Shown here: piece by piece, positions 36,090 to 44,572 of the stretch | Numbering within the stretch: the stretch's first letter is position 1 | How the letters are laid out: each line of letters starts with the position of its first letter | Assembly (NCBI GenBank): GCA_913055735.1 | Contig: CAJXKD010000001.1 | Span: 1,956,281 to 2,020,280, forward strand | Direction of reading: 5' to 3' | From: an uncultured Rhodospirillales bacterium | GTDB taxonomy: Bacteria > Pseudomonadota > Alphaproteobacteria > Rhodospirillales > UBA2165 | DNA length: 64,000 bases | Notes under the pieces: generated by a model | Told to the model about the DNA's origin: nothing | Databases searched by the model: none | Seen by the model: the letters and a program-made list of their open reading frames with translations, nothing else | Position numbers and translations under genes: made by a program

Positions 36090-36163
36090 TGGAGCGGGTG
36101 AAGGGAATCGAACCCTCGTCTAAAGCTTGGGAAGCTTTCGTTCTACCATTGAACTACACCCGC
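36090..36163 (-). tRNA. tRNA-Gly (anticodon CCC)
   Basis: The 74-base sequence on the minus strand folds into a standard cloverleaf. The acceptor arm is GCGGGTG / CACCCGC with encoded CCA. The anticodon stem is AAAGC / GCTTT around the loop TTCCCAA (anticodon CCC), and the T arm contains TTCGATT. Reads GGG glycine codons. Confidence 0.95.
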
Positions 36164-36348
36164 CCGATGGGCGCCTTTCCGGCGCCGGAGCGGAGTCTTA
36201 CGCCATCCCTTGGTTCCGCGCAAGAAGTGGTGGAGAATAGGGGCAAAGGGCGCGGTAAGCGTTGCGACCTAACGGATATGTGACTTGGATGTGTGTGGGC
36301 CTGCCGATAGACCTGGGAAGGATGACCCCGCCCGACTGAAGGACCCCA

Positions 36349-37311
36349 ATGCCCGATTCCCTTCCGAATTCCACGCCGACCCTGGATCCCACTAAGTTCC
36401 GCGATCCGGACGTGACCGCCAAGGGCGAAACCCGCGCTTCGGTGGCATTGACCCGGCTGTCCACCCTGTGGATCAACACGGGTACGCTGTGCAACCTCAC
36501 TTGCGTCGGTTGTTATATCGAGTCGAGCCCGACCAATGACCGGCTATCCTATATCACTGAGCCGGAGGTGCGGGCCTATCTCGACGAGATCGCTGCCGGC
36601 GATTGGCCCACCGAAGAGATCGGTTTCACCGGGGGCGAGCCTTTCATGAACCCGCACTTCATGGACATTCTCGAATCGACCCTGGCGCGCGGCTTCCGCG
36701 CCCTCGTGTTGACCAATGCCATGAAACCGATGCATCACAAACGTGCCGGCTTGCTGGCGCTCAAGGAAAAGTACGGCGACCGGCTGGCGCTCAGGGTGTC
36801 CATCGATCATCACAGCCGGGAACATCACGAAGAGCTGCGCGGTCCCAATAGCTGGCAGCCGATGATTGATGGCGTTACCTGGCTCGCCGCTAACGGCTTC
36901 AATCTGGCCATCGCGGGACGGACTTTGTGGGGTGAAGACGAGACCGATGAACGGCACGCGTATGCGGACCTGCTCGACCGACTGGGCGTCGACATCGATA
37001 CAGATGATCCCCTGGCCCTGGTTCTGTTCCCCGAAATGGACGAACTGGCCGACGTGCCGGAGATCACGACCGCGTGCTGGGACATTCTCGGCGTTCATCC
37101 CGATCACATGATGTGTGCTACCTCGCGTATGGTGGTAAAGCGCAAGGGCGCCGAGGCGCCCGTCGTGGTGGCCTGCACGTTGTTGCCGTATGACACGCAG
37201 TTCGACATGGGCGAGACGTTGGCCGAGGCCTCGGGCGCGGTAAAGCTCAACCATCCCCATTGCGCCAAGTTCTGCGTGCTCGGTGGCGGCTCCTGCTCCG
37301 TGGCGGAGTGA
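36349..37311 (+). CDS. radical SAM protein with C-terminal cysteine cluster
   Basis: 320 residues. The SAM [4Fe-4S] site is CNLTCVGC (Cys48, Cys52, Cys55; CX3CX2C), followed by the GGE motif in EEIGFTGGEPFMNPHFMD. The C-terminus ends HCAKFCVLGGGSCS (Cys305, Cys309, Cys316), consistent with an auxiliary Fe-S cluster as in SPASM/twitch-type enzymes, although shorter. Central region has an acidic stretch (DIDTDDPLALVLFPEMDELADVPEI). Substrate not known. It is six bases upstream of the metallophosphoesterase-like gene, so the two form an operon. Confidence 0.9.
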   Translation: MPDSLPNSTPTLDPTKFRDPDVTAKGETRASVALTRLSTLWINTGTLCNLTCVGCYIESSPTNDRLSYITEPEVRAYLDEIAAGDWPTEEIGFTGGEPFMNPHFMDILESTLARGFRALVLTNAMKPMHHKRAGLLALKEKYGDRLALRVSIDHHSREHHEELRGPNSWQPMIDGVTWLAANGFNLAIAGRTLWGEDETDERHAYADLLDRLGVDIDTDDPLALVLFPEMDELADVPEITTACWDILGVHPDHMMCATSRMVVKRKGAEAPVVVACTLLPYDTQFDMGETLAEASGAVKLNHPHCAKFCVLGGGSCSVAE

Positions 37312-37316
37312 TTGTG

Positions 37317-38198
37317 ATGGATGCCGGTCTCCAAGACGACCTGCTCGAAAGTCTCGATCTTGGCGATGTCGAGTTGCCGGTGCTCGTGTTCGGCGGGCCC
37401 TACGGCAATCTTGAAGCGACCCGCGCCTTATTCGACGAAGCCGATCGCTTGGGCATTCCGTCCGGCCGTATGATCTGTACCGGCGACACGGTTGCCTATT
37501 GTGCCGATCCCGCCGCCACCGTCGACCTGTTGCGCGGGCGCGGCGTGCCCGTGCTGATGGGCAACTGCGAGGAAAATTTGGCCATGGGCGCGGCGGATTG
37601 CGGCTGCGGCTTCGAAGACGGCACCGCTTGCGATCTCTTGTCGCAACAATGGTACAGCTTCTGCGTTTCCGAAATCGGTGCCGATGATCGCCTCTGGATG
37701 GCGTCGCTGCCGCGCCGGATCGAGTTGAGGCTCGGCGGTGCGCGTTTTTCCGTTGTGCACGGCGCGGCGAGCGGTATGTCGACATTCGTCTTCGGTTCGA
37801 CCGATGAGGCGGAAAAAGCAAACGAGATTGCCCTGACCGGCGCGGACGGTGTTCTGGCGGGACATTGCGGGTTGCCCTTCACGCAAGTTGTCCGCGGGCA
37901 GGTTTGGCACAATGCCGGCGTGATCGGCATGCCGGCCAATGACGGCACGCCGCGTGTCTGGTATTCGCTCATCGAGGCGGGGCAGGATGGGGCCTTGCGG
38001 TTTATCCACAGAACCTTGGCGTATGACGCCGCCGCGGCGGCGGAGAAAATGCGCCGCCGGGGCTTGCCGGAGGGCTATGCCGATTGTCTGCAATCGGGAT
38101 TGTGGCCCAGTCTCGATGTGTTGCCGGCGGCGGAGCGTGAAGGAACCGGGGTCCCCCTTCATCCATCCGATGTGGAATGGGCGCCCGTAACCGCCTAG
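37317..38198 (+). CDS. degenerate metallophosphoesterase-like protein, cysteine-rich
   Basis: 293 residues with the calcineurin-like fold order, but the metal motifs are altered. The DxHGN motif reads GGPYGN (26-31) and GNHD reads GNCE (82-85). GHTH reads GHCG (182-185), while GD (56-57) and VHG (147-149) are kept. The loss of the Asp/His pair makes classical phosphatase chemistry doubtful. Extra cysteines cluster nearby (Cys62, Cys84, Cys95, Cys97, Cys105, Cys184), which could bind a different metal or a Fe-S cluster. Co-transcribed with the radical SAM gene. The fold is firm, the activity unknown. Confidence 0.8.
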   Translation: MDAGLQDDLLESLDLGDVELPVLVFGGPYGNLEATRALFDEADRLGIPSGRMICTGDTVAYCADPAATVDLLRGRGVPVLMGNCEENLAMGAADCGCGFEDGTACDLLSQQWYSFCVSEIGADDRLWMASLPRRIELRLGGARFSVVHGAASGMSTFVFGSTDEAEKANEIALTGADGVLAGHCGLPFTQVVRGQVWHNAGVIGMPANDGTPRVWYSLIEAGQDGALRFIHRTLAYDAAAAAEKMRRRGLPEGYADCLQSGLWPSLDVLPAAEREGTGVPLHPSDVEWAPVTA

Positions 38199-38352
38199 TT
38201 TCAAGCAGCCCGCCAAGCCACGTCAGCGTGGCGCAAAATCACCTTTCAATCGCCCCGACTTCGCCATAGTTGGCCACCGCGCCGACACAGTGGCCTGGGA
38301 TTTTCTCCGCTCCATAAGAAACCGGCCAAAACCCGATGTGGAGGAAGTTCCC

Positions 38353-39282
38353 ATGCCTAAATCCCTTTCTACCGCCGCCGCCGCGGCGGGTGTCGCGGTC
38401 ATGCTCGGCGCCTGTGGCACGGTCTACGACTATGACAGTATCGGCGCCATCGAAGCGCCCGCCGACCCTTTCGCCAAGGCCCTGACCGAGGGCTACAAGG
38501 AGTTCGCGGTGCGCGAGGCCAAGCTCATGTATGACTGGCCCGACGCGGCCCATTTCGGCCGCAAAGCGGAGGCTGCGGCGGCAGGCCAGGAAATCATGCC
38601 AGAACCGCTCGAGGATTGGCGCGTGCCGGCAAAGGAACGGCACCGCCTTGCCGACGGCCGCGCCCGTCTGATTAGTGTGTTGAAAGGCGGAGGCGCTAAG
38701 TTCCTGCCCGCCAAGACGGCGCAGGCGATCGTGCGGTTCGATTGCTGGGTGGAACAGCAAGAAGAGAACTGGCAGCAAGACGACATTGCCCGCTGCCGCG
38801 ACGATTTTTATGCGGCGTTGAACACCGTGGAGGCGGAAGTTGTTGTGCCTTTCGGTGCGGTGCCGTCAAAGTCGGTGGAGATTCAACCGACCGTGACGCC
38901 GGCCAGTCAAACGGGTGTGACCATGACACCGCCGGCCGTCTCGGCATTCACGGTACTATTCGATTTCAACAGCACGGACGTCCTTCGCGGCGAGGAAGAT
39001 GCCATCGCGCGTGTCGCCGAGGCCGCCAAGGATGGGGCCGATGTTTCTGTCATCCTCGCCGGACACGCGGACCGGGCCGGACCCGTCTGGTACAACGAAG
39101 CCCTGTCGCGCAAGCGGGCCGAGGCCGTCCGCGCGGCGTTGGTGGCCAGGGGCGTTCCGGGCGAGGCGATCTCCGTGACCGCGTTCGGCGAGCGGCGCCC
39201 GCTTATCTCGACGCCCGACGGCACACGCGAACATCGCAACCGGCGAGTGGAAATTATCATCGGACACACGTCAAAACTGTAA
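38353..39282 (+). CDS. OmpA-family lipoprotein
   Basis: 309 residues from the ATG at 38353, which has GAGGAAG upstream. Lipobox AVMLGACGTVY with an N-terminal hydrophobic signal. The N-terminal half is unusual (GYKEFAVREAKLMYDWPDAAHFGRKAEAAAAG) and resembles helical lipoproteins seen in this group. The C-terminal OmpA domain is clear: FTVLFDFNSTDVLRGEEDAIARVAEA, LAGHADRAGPVWYNEALSRKRAEAVRAAL, RRVEIIIG. It anchors the outer membrane to peptidoglycan. No close operon partner downstream. Confidence 0.9.
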   Translation: MPKSLSTAAAAAGVAVMLGACGTVYDYDSIGAIEAPADPFAKALTEGYKEFAVREAKLMYDWPDAAHFGRKAEAAAAGQEIMPEPLEDWRVPAKERHRLADGRARLISVLKGGGAKFLPAKTAQAIVRFDCWVEQQEENWQQDDIARCRDDFYAALNTVEAEVVVPFGAVPSKSVEIQPTVTPASQTGVTMTPPAVSAFTVLFDFNSTDVLRGEEDAIARVAEAAKDGADVSVILAGHADRAGPVWYNEALSRKRAEAVRAALVARGVPGEAISVTAFGERRPLISTPDGTREHRNRRVEIIIGHTSKL

Positions 39283-39596
39283 ATCATGTAGAACAGGCGC
39301 GGGGCCACCCGTGTGCCGATAGGACGGGTATCCGGCAGGGTGGTTCGCACGCGTGCGGTCGAGCCGCCCGCCGGCATGTTCGGAGAACCATTTGTTTTTT
39401 TTGGTTTTTCTCAGTCCAAATATTCCATCCAGTGGAAGACGTGCCGTGCGGGAAACGCTGTTCTCACCCTTCGGCACATGCTAATATTTATTGAAATCAA
39501 CGCCGGGAGCGGCCAACATCCGAGGTTGTAAAACCAATCCGCGTAAGACGTGTTGCCGATAACACGCCGCGTTATTCGAGAACACTCCGAACAGAC
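39283..39596. other. 314-base gap without a gene
   Basis: I see no convincing gene here. It contains a CGCACGCGTGCG palindrome (39346-39357), a GTTC-GGA-GAAC hairpin followed by a T-rich run near 39385-39415 that could terminate the lipoprotein gene, and A/T-rich sequence upstream of apaG. Confidence 0.4.
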
Positions 39597-39989
39597 ATGT
39601 ACCAACAAACAACCAAGTCCATCACGATTACGGTGGAGCCCTCTTATTTGGACGAAGAGTCAAACCCGGAAGAATTTCACTTCGTCTGGGCGTATCACAT
39701 CACCATCGAGAACAATAGCGGTGATACCGTTCAGTTGTTGCGGCGGCGTTGGCATATCACCGATTCCAACGGTCACGTGCAGGAAGTTCGCGGTGAGGGC
39801 GTCGTCGGGGAACAGCCGGTTCTGGAGCCGGGGGACAGCTTCGAATACACATCCGGCGCACCGCTTTCGACGCCGTCGGGTTTCATGGTCGGTTCCTATT
39901 TGATGGTCAGCGAGACCGGTTCGACCTTCGACGTTTCGGTGCCGGCCTTTTCACTCGATTCTCCGTACCATACGGCGGCGGTAAACTAA
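39597..39989 (+). CDS. apaG: ApaG family protein
   Basis: 130 residues, a fibronectin III-like fold. Typical blocks: TKSITITVEPSYLDEESNPEE, FVWAYHITIENNSGDTVQLLRRRWHITDSNGHVQEVRGEGVVGEQPVLEPGDSFEYTSGAPL. Originally named from an Mg/Co efflux phenotype in Salmonella; the molecular role is not settled. Single-gene unit with a GC-rich inverted repeat after it. Confidence 0.95.
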   Translation: MYQQTTKSITITVEPSYLDEESNPEEFHFVWAYHITIENNSGDTVQLLRRRWHITDSNGHVQEVRGEGVVGEQPVLEPGDSFEYTSGAPLSTPSGFMVGSYLMVSETGSTFDVSVPAFSLDSPYHTAAVN

Positions 39990-39990
39990 G

Positions 39991-40020
39991 GCGCCCAGAG
40001 GCCCGTGTGGGCTCGGGCGC
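39991..40020. terminator. GC-rich hairpin after apaG
   Basis: GCGCCC ... GGGCGC arms with an inner GCCC/GGGC pair form a bulky stem starting two bases after the apaG stop. There is no T run after it, so termination efficiency is uncertain. Confidence 0.45.
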
Positions 40021-40226
40021 GGCGGTAGGTTTCCGGCCGACCTGTTCCCATATATTTCTAAGGTCAATAGCCACAGGGGTATTGGTGTTTTCATCCCGGG
40101 TTTGGTCGTCTAAATTGACGGCGGAACGGGGGGAAACCACGGATTTCCGCCGAAATCGCGATCTGGCGAACCCGAAACGGGGCCGCAAAGGCCGGGAAAG
40201 GTCGAGGAGACCCGGGAAGGTATAGA

Positions 40227-40865
40227 GTGAATTTGGAAAAGAAAAACGCACCCAAGGAGAATGAATCTGCCACCGGCGCCCGCCCGACGCGGGAGGAGGC
40301 GGAAGAGGCCGTCCGTACGTTGATCCGATGGGCCGGTGACGATCCGACACGCCAGGGCCTGTTGGGGACCCCGGATCGGGTGGTGCGGGCCTATGAGGAA
40401 TATTTCGACGGCTACAATCAGGATGCCGATGAGCTCTTGGGCCGGACCTTCGACGAGACCGAAGGTTACGATGAGATGATCATCCTCAAGGACATTCCGT
40501 TTGCTTCCCACTGCGAACATCACATGGCGCCGATGATCGGTACGGCGCATGTCGGTTACATTCCCGACAGACGGGTCGTCGGTATTTCCAAGATGGCGCG
40601 GCTTGTCGAGGTCTTCGCCCGGCGGCTCCAAATTCAGGAAAAGATGACGGCTCAAGTCGCTAACACCATGGAAAGCGTGCTGCAGCCGAAAGGTGTCGCC
40701 GTGGTCATCGAAGCTTATCACGAATGCATGACGACCCGGGGCATCGACAAGCCGGGGGTCAGTCTGGTGACCAGCCGGATGCTTGGCGTGTTCCGTGACG
40801 ATATCGCAACGCGGCGTGAATTCCTTGCCATGATCGGAAACCCCGGCAGCAAGATGCCGCAATAG
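40227..40865 (+). CDS. folE: GTP cyclohydrolase I
   Basis: 212 residues with a GTG start. The family block [58 protein letters not shown] holds the zinc ligands (Cys and His of CEHH) and catalytic region. The distal [26 protein letters not shown] supplies the second zinc cysteine. It converts GTP to dihydroneopterin triphosphate, the first step of folate (and queuosine precursor) synthesis. Stands alone. Confidence 0.97.
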   Translation: MNLEKKNAPKENESATGARPTREEAEEAVRTLIRWAGDDPTRQGLLGTPDRVVRAYEEYFDGYNQDADELLGRTFDETEGYDEMIILKDIPFASHCEHHMAPMIGTAHVGYIPDRRVVGISKMARLVEVFARRLQIQEKMTAQVANTMESVLQPKGVAVVIEAYHECMTTRGIDKPGVSLVTSRMLGVFRDDIATRREFLAMIGNPGSKMPQ

Positions 40866-41053
40866 GCCCTGTGAATCGGCGGCGTGCCATGCCGCCGCTT
40901 GATCCAATCCGAAATTGGGTGTTTCATCTGCACGTGGCGGTTTCCACTATCGTAACTTTGCGGTAACCGCCGCGCCTGTAGTTTTGCGGCGTTCGCCGCA
41001 TTGGTATCTTTTGGTTTAACGGGGAGCCCTCGGGAGGCATCCAGCCGGCCGCC

Positions 41054-42502
41054 GTGATCGATTTCCGTCCCATACTCCTGGTTATCGGGCTGCTGTTGAG
41101 CACGCTCGCCATCGTTATGCTGATACCGGCTGCCGTTGACGCGTCGGCGGGCAATCCCGATTGGCAGGTGTTTACCCTGGCGGCGGGCGTTACCCTGTTT
41201 ATCGGGGTATCGCTGGCGCTGACCAGCCGAACGCGCCGCACGCGTCTGAATGTACGCCAAGCGTTCGTCATGACGACCTTGGCGTGGATCGCGTTGACGG
41301 CGTTCGCTGCCTTGCCGTTTTCATTCTCGCAATTGGATCTTTCCTATACCGATGCCTTTTTCGAGGCCATGTCCGGTATCACCACGACCGGTTCGACGGT
41401 GATCACCGGCCTTGGTTCGGTCCCGCCGGGCCTCCTATTGTGGCGGGCCTTGCTGCAGTGGCTGGGCGGCATCGGCATCATCGTCATGGCGATCGCCATC
41501 ATGCCCATGCTGCGGGTCGGCGGGATGCAATTGTTCCGGATGGAAAGTTCCGATCAGTCGGAAAAGGCCCTGCCCCGCGCGGCACAAGTGGCGGCGTGGA
41601 TCGGTATCATTTATCTGTGCCTGACCTTCATCTGGGCCGGCGCCTTGTGGATTGCCGGCCTTTCCGGTTTCGACGCCGTTGCCCATGCCATGACCACGAT
41701 CGCGACCGGCGGCTATTCGACACGTGACGCATCTATCGGTTATTTCAACTCGGCGGCGGTCGACTATATCGTAACCCTGGGCATGGTCATCGGAGGTTTG
41801 CCTTTCGTGCTCTATTTGGGTGCGATCCAGGGCAACCCGATGGCGCTGTTCCGGGATTCGCAAGTACAATGGTTCCTGACCGTCCTGTGCCTGGTCATCG
41901 TGGTGGTGGCGGGCTTCTTGTGGATCGACGGGGCCATGCATCCCCACGACGCGCTGAGACTGTCGGCGTTCAATGTCGTTTCCATCATGACCGGGACCGG
42001 CTACGCCACGGCGGGATACGATACCTGGGGCGCCTTTGCCGTCCCCATCTTCTTTTTCATCATGTTTATCGGCGGGTGTGCGGGCTCGACCACCTGTGGC
42101 ATCAAGATTTTCCGTTTTCAGGTTCTGTATTCGGCGGCCCGCAGCCAATTCCGGCACCTCGTGCAGCCGCATGGCGTGTTCGTACCGTACTACAATCGTC
42201 AGCCGATCCCGGACGAGGTTATCAACTCCGTCCTGTCCTTCTTTTTCATTTTCGGCGTGACGTTTACGGGCCTCGCGGTGGCGTTGTCGTTCATGGGGCT
42301 GGATTTCATCACCAGCGTTTCCGGCGCGGCCTCGGCCATCGCCAACGTCGGGCCGGGCCTCGGGCCGGTTATCGGACCGGAGGGTAATTATTCAGCGCTG
42401 CCGGACGCGGCCAAATGGATCTTGTCGGCGGGCATGTTGCTTGGCCGGCTGGAGCTGTTCACCGTCATGGTCTTGTTCACCCGCACCTTCTGGAAGGCCT
42501 AG
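41054..42502 (+). CDS. trkH: TrkH potassium uptake channel subunit
   Basis: 482 residues with ten or so helices. The four M1-P-M2 repeats show the selectivity loops: MSGITTTGSTV, TTIATGGYSTRD, TGTGYATAGYDTWG and ANVGPGLGPVI. It forms the K+ pore and works with the cytosolic TrkA regulator, whose gene is not in this window. A GTG start, preceded by GGGAGG about 17 bases upstream. The argE gene follows after three bases, so they are probably one transcript. Confidence 0.95.
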   Translation: MIDFRPILLVIGLLLSTLAIVMLIPAAVDASAGNPDWQVFTLAAGVTLFIGVSLALTSRTRRTRLNVRQAFVMTTLAWIALTAFAALPFSFSQLDLSYTDAFFEAMSGITTTGSTVITGLGSVPPGLLLWRALLQWLGGIGIIVMAIAIMPMLRVGGMQLFRMESSDQSEKALPRAAQVAAWIGIIYLCLTFIWAGALWIAGLSGFDAVAHAMTTIATGGYSTRDASIGYFNSAAVDYIVTLGMVIGGLPFVLYLGAIQGNPMALFRDSQVQWFLTVLCLVIVVVAGFLWIDGAMHPHDALRLSAFNVVSIMTGTGYATAGYDTWGAFAVPIFFFIMFIGGCAGSTTCGIKIFRFQVLYSAARSQFRHLVQPHGVFVPYYNRQPIPDEVINSVLSFFFIFGVTFTGLAVALSFMGLDFITSVSGAASAIANVGPGLGPVIGPEGNYSALPDAAKWILSAGMLLGRLELFTVMVLFTRTFWKA

Positions 42503-42505
42503 AAA

Positions 42506-43672
42506 ATGGCCGAAGCTGGGACGGCCAAGGACATGCTGGCCCACCTTGTGGGTTTCGACACGGTGTCGCGAAACTCCAATCTCGGCTTGATCGATTTCAT
42601 CGCGGCTTATCTCGAGGACTTCGGCATTGCCTCCCGCCGGGTGATGAGCGACGAGGGCGACAAGGCCAACCTGCTGGCGACGATCGGCCCCGACGGACCG
42701 GGCGGGGTTGTCTTGTCGGGTCACACGGATGTGGTGCCGGTGGACGGCCAGGATTGGACGACGGATCCCTTCACCCTGGATGAACGCGACGGCCGGTTCT
42801 ATGGCCGGGGCACTTGTGACATGAAGGGTTTCATCGCCGCCGTCCTGGCGCTGGTGCCGGAGTTCCAGGCGGCGGGGCTGAAGCGGCCGTTGCACCTCGC
42901 GTTCTCGTATGACGAAGAGGTCGGGTGCTTAGGCGCGCCGCGCCTGATCGAAACCATTACGGGCTCGTTGCCGCCCTGCCACGCGGTGATCGTCGGCGAA
43001 CCGACGGACATGAAGGCGGTCGGCGCCCACCGCGGCGTCGGCGTTTATCAGACAACGGTGACGGGGCGCCCGGCGCATTCCTCGCAGCCTGGGGAAGGGG
43101 TTAGCGCCATCGACGCCGCCGTGCGTCTGATCAGCTATTTCAACGATAAGGTCGCCGCGTTCAAAGCCAATCCGTCTCCCATCGAAACGGAGTTCGACCC
43201 GCCGCATGTAACCGCCAATGTCGGTACCATTGACGGCGGCACGGCGGCGAACATTCTTGCCGGCAAATGCAGCTTCACCTGGGGCGTGCGGGCCGCGGTC
43301 AGCGGCACCGGCGAAGAACTGCGCGCCTCCCTCGACGAATTCGCCGGCAACGACGTGCTCCCGGAGATGCGGGCCATCGCGCCGGAAGCAAAAGTCGTGA
43401 CGGAATTCCAGCGCGGCATCCCGGCGTTGGAGAAAGATGAGACCTCGGCGGCGGCAAAGCTTGCCTATCACCTCACCGGTAGCAACGAATTGGGTTCCGT
43501 CGCGTTCGGGGCCGAGGCGGGGCTGTTTGCCGACGCGGGTATTCCGGCGGTGATCATCGGCCCTGGGTCCATCCGTCAGGCACACAAAGCGGATGAATTT
43601 CTGGAAATTGCGCAGCTCGATGCCTGTACGGATTTTCTCCGCCGTCTGACGGCCTGGTGCGAGAACGCTTAA
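42506..43672 (+). CDS. argE: acetylornithine deacetylase (M20 family)
   Basis: 388 residues. Metal-binding contexts: LSGHTDVVPVDGQDWTTDPF, FYGRGTCDMKGFIAAVLAL, and the catalytic EEVGCLGAPRLIE. The small dimerisation domain carries HRGVGVYQTTVTGRPAHSSQPG. It releases ornithine from N-acetylornithine in arginine synthesis. argD and argF lie further down on the minus strand. It starts three bases after trkH. Confidence 0.93.
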   Translation: MAEAGTAKDMLAHLVGFDTVSRNSNLGLIDFIAAYLEDFGIASRRVMSDEGDKANLLATIGPDGPGGVVLSGHTDVVPVDGQDWTTDPFTLDERDGRFYGRGTCDMKGFIAAVLALVPEFQAAGLKRPLHLAFSYDEEVGCLGAPRLIETITGSLPPCHAVIVGEPTDMKAVGAHRGVGVYQTTVTGRPAHSSQPGEGVSAIDAAVRLISYFNDKVAAFKANPSPIETEFDPPHVTANVGTIDGGTAANILAGKCSFTWGVRAAVSGTGEELRASLDEFAGNDVLPEMRAIAPEAKVVTEFQRGIPALEKDETSAAAKLAYHLTGSNELGSVAFGAEAGLFADAGIPAVIIGPGSIRQAHKADEFLEIAQLDACTDFLRRLTAWCENA

Positions 43673-43696
43673 TTTTGGCCTCATTTAGGCTTGGGC

Positions 43697-44497
43697 TTAA
43701 ATCCGGTCGAAGACCACTTCCGCCGTACCCTGGAAAGGCCCTTCGGTGCGCTTGGCCCGCGCAACCTGGTCTTCGTCGAAGCTGAAACCGAGGTCGGTAA
43801 CCGCCGCGAAAACGGCGTTGTGTTCATCGAGATTGGTATTCAATTCAATGATGACGCTTTTCACTTCCGGATTGGTGAGCGTCCTCCGCGCCCCGGCGAT
43901 CACCTTGTGCTCGATCCCGTCGACGTCGATCTTGAGATAGTTGGGCAGGGGAAGCGACCCCGTCGCCACCATGTCGTCGATGGAAATGGAATAGGCTCCT
44001 TGCTTGAAGGCGGCGGCCCGCGGCTGCAGGTCGAAACCCACTTCCGCGCCGAAGGAATGGCACGATCCGCCGCCGGTGTTGAACTCCGACAGATTGAGAA
44101 CGTCCAACCGGCCGCAGGACGAAACGGCGAGGGGGAAGGGCACCACCAGATCATTGATGTTGTTGAGCGCGATGTTGCGGCACAGGAGCGCGAAGTTTTG
44201 GCCCTCGGGCTCGAAGGCGAAAACGCGCGCGCCGCGCAAGACGGCTGCCACGACCGTGTAGACACCGACATTGGCACCGATATCGAACAGCACGTCGTCC
44301 GCTTGGATCCGTTTCAGCCACTCGATGGTTATGGGCTCTTTGGTCAGCAGGGTCTCGGCTCGCCACATGGTTTGCCAATTGGGCGTCGAAAAAGTGAGTT
44401 GCTTACCGTCGAGGGTCAGCGTCGCCGTCGGCTGGATCTTTTCGTACTGTTCCAGCGTGAGTTTTGGCGGCGGCGCCAGATCGTCGGTGTTTCCCAT
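43697..44497 (-). CDS. FkbM family methyltransferase
   Basis: 266 residues from the ATG at 44497, which has GAGG upstream; the longer frame to 44560 is less likely. The SAM-binding motif is DVLFDIGANVGVYTVVAAVLRGARVFAFEPEGQNFALL, followed by IDDMVATGSLPLPNYLKIDVDGIEHKVIAGA, the FkbM signature. O-methyltransferases of this type often act on sugars or polysaccharides; the acceptor here is unknown. Convergent with argE. Confidence 0.92.
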   Translation of the reverse strand: MGNTDDLAPPPKLTLEQYEKIQPTATLTLDGKQLTFSTPNWQTMWRAETLLTKEPITIEWLKRIQADDVLFDIGANVGVYTVVAAVLRGARVFAFEPEGQNFALLCRNIALNNINDLVVPFPLAVSSCGRLDVLNLSEFNTGGGSCHSFGAEVGFDLQPRAAAFKQGAYSISIDDMVATGSLPLPNYLKIDVDGIEHKVIAGARRTLTNPEVKSVIIELNTNLDEHNAVFAAVTDLGFSFDEDQVARAKRTEGPFQGTAEVVFDRI

Positions 44498-44572
44498 ATG
44501 AGCCTCTACGGCGGTGGTTGCCGTTCCGGCGATGATACGCCGGTCAAGATTCTGGGGCAAATCCCACCGGGA

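Noticed and set aside
36090..36163. tRNA-Gly as an integration site for a mobile element
   Set aside because: No integrase gene, no repeated 3' end of the tRNA and normal flanking genes.
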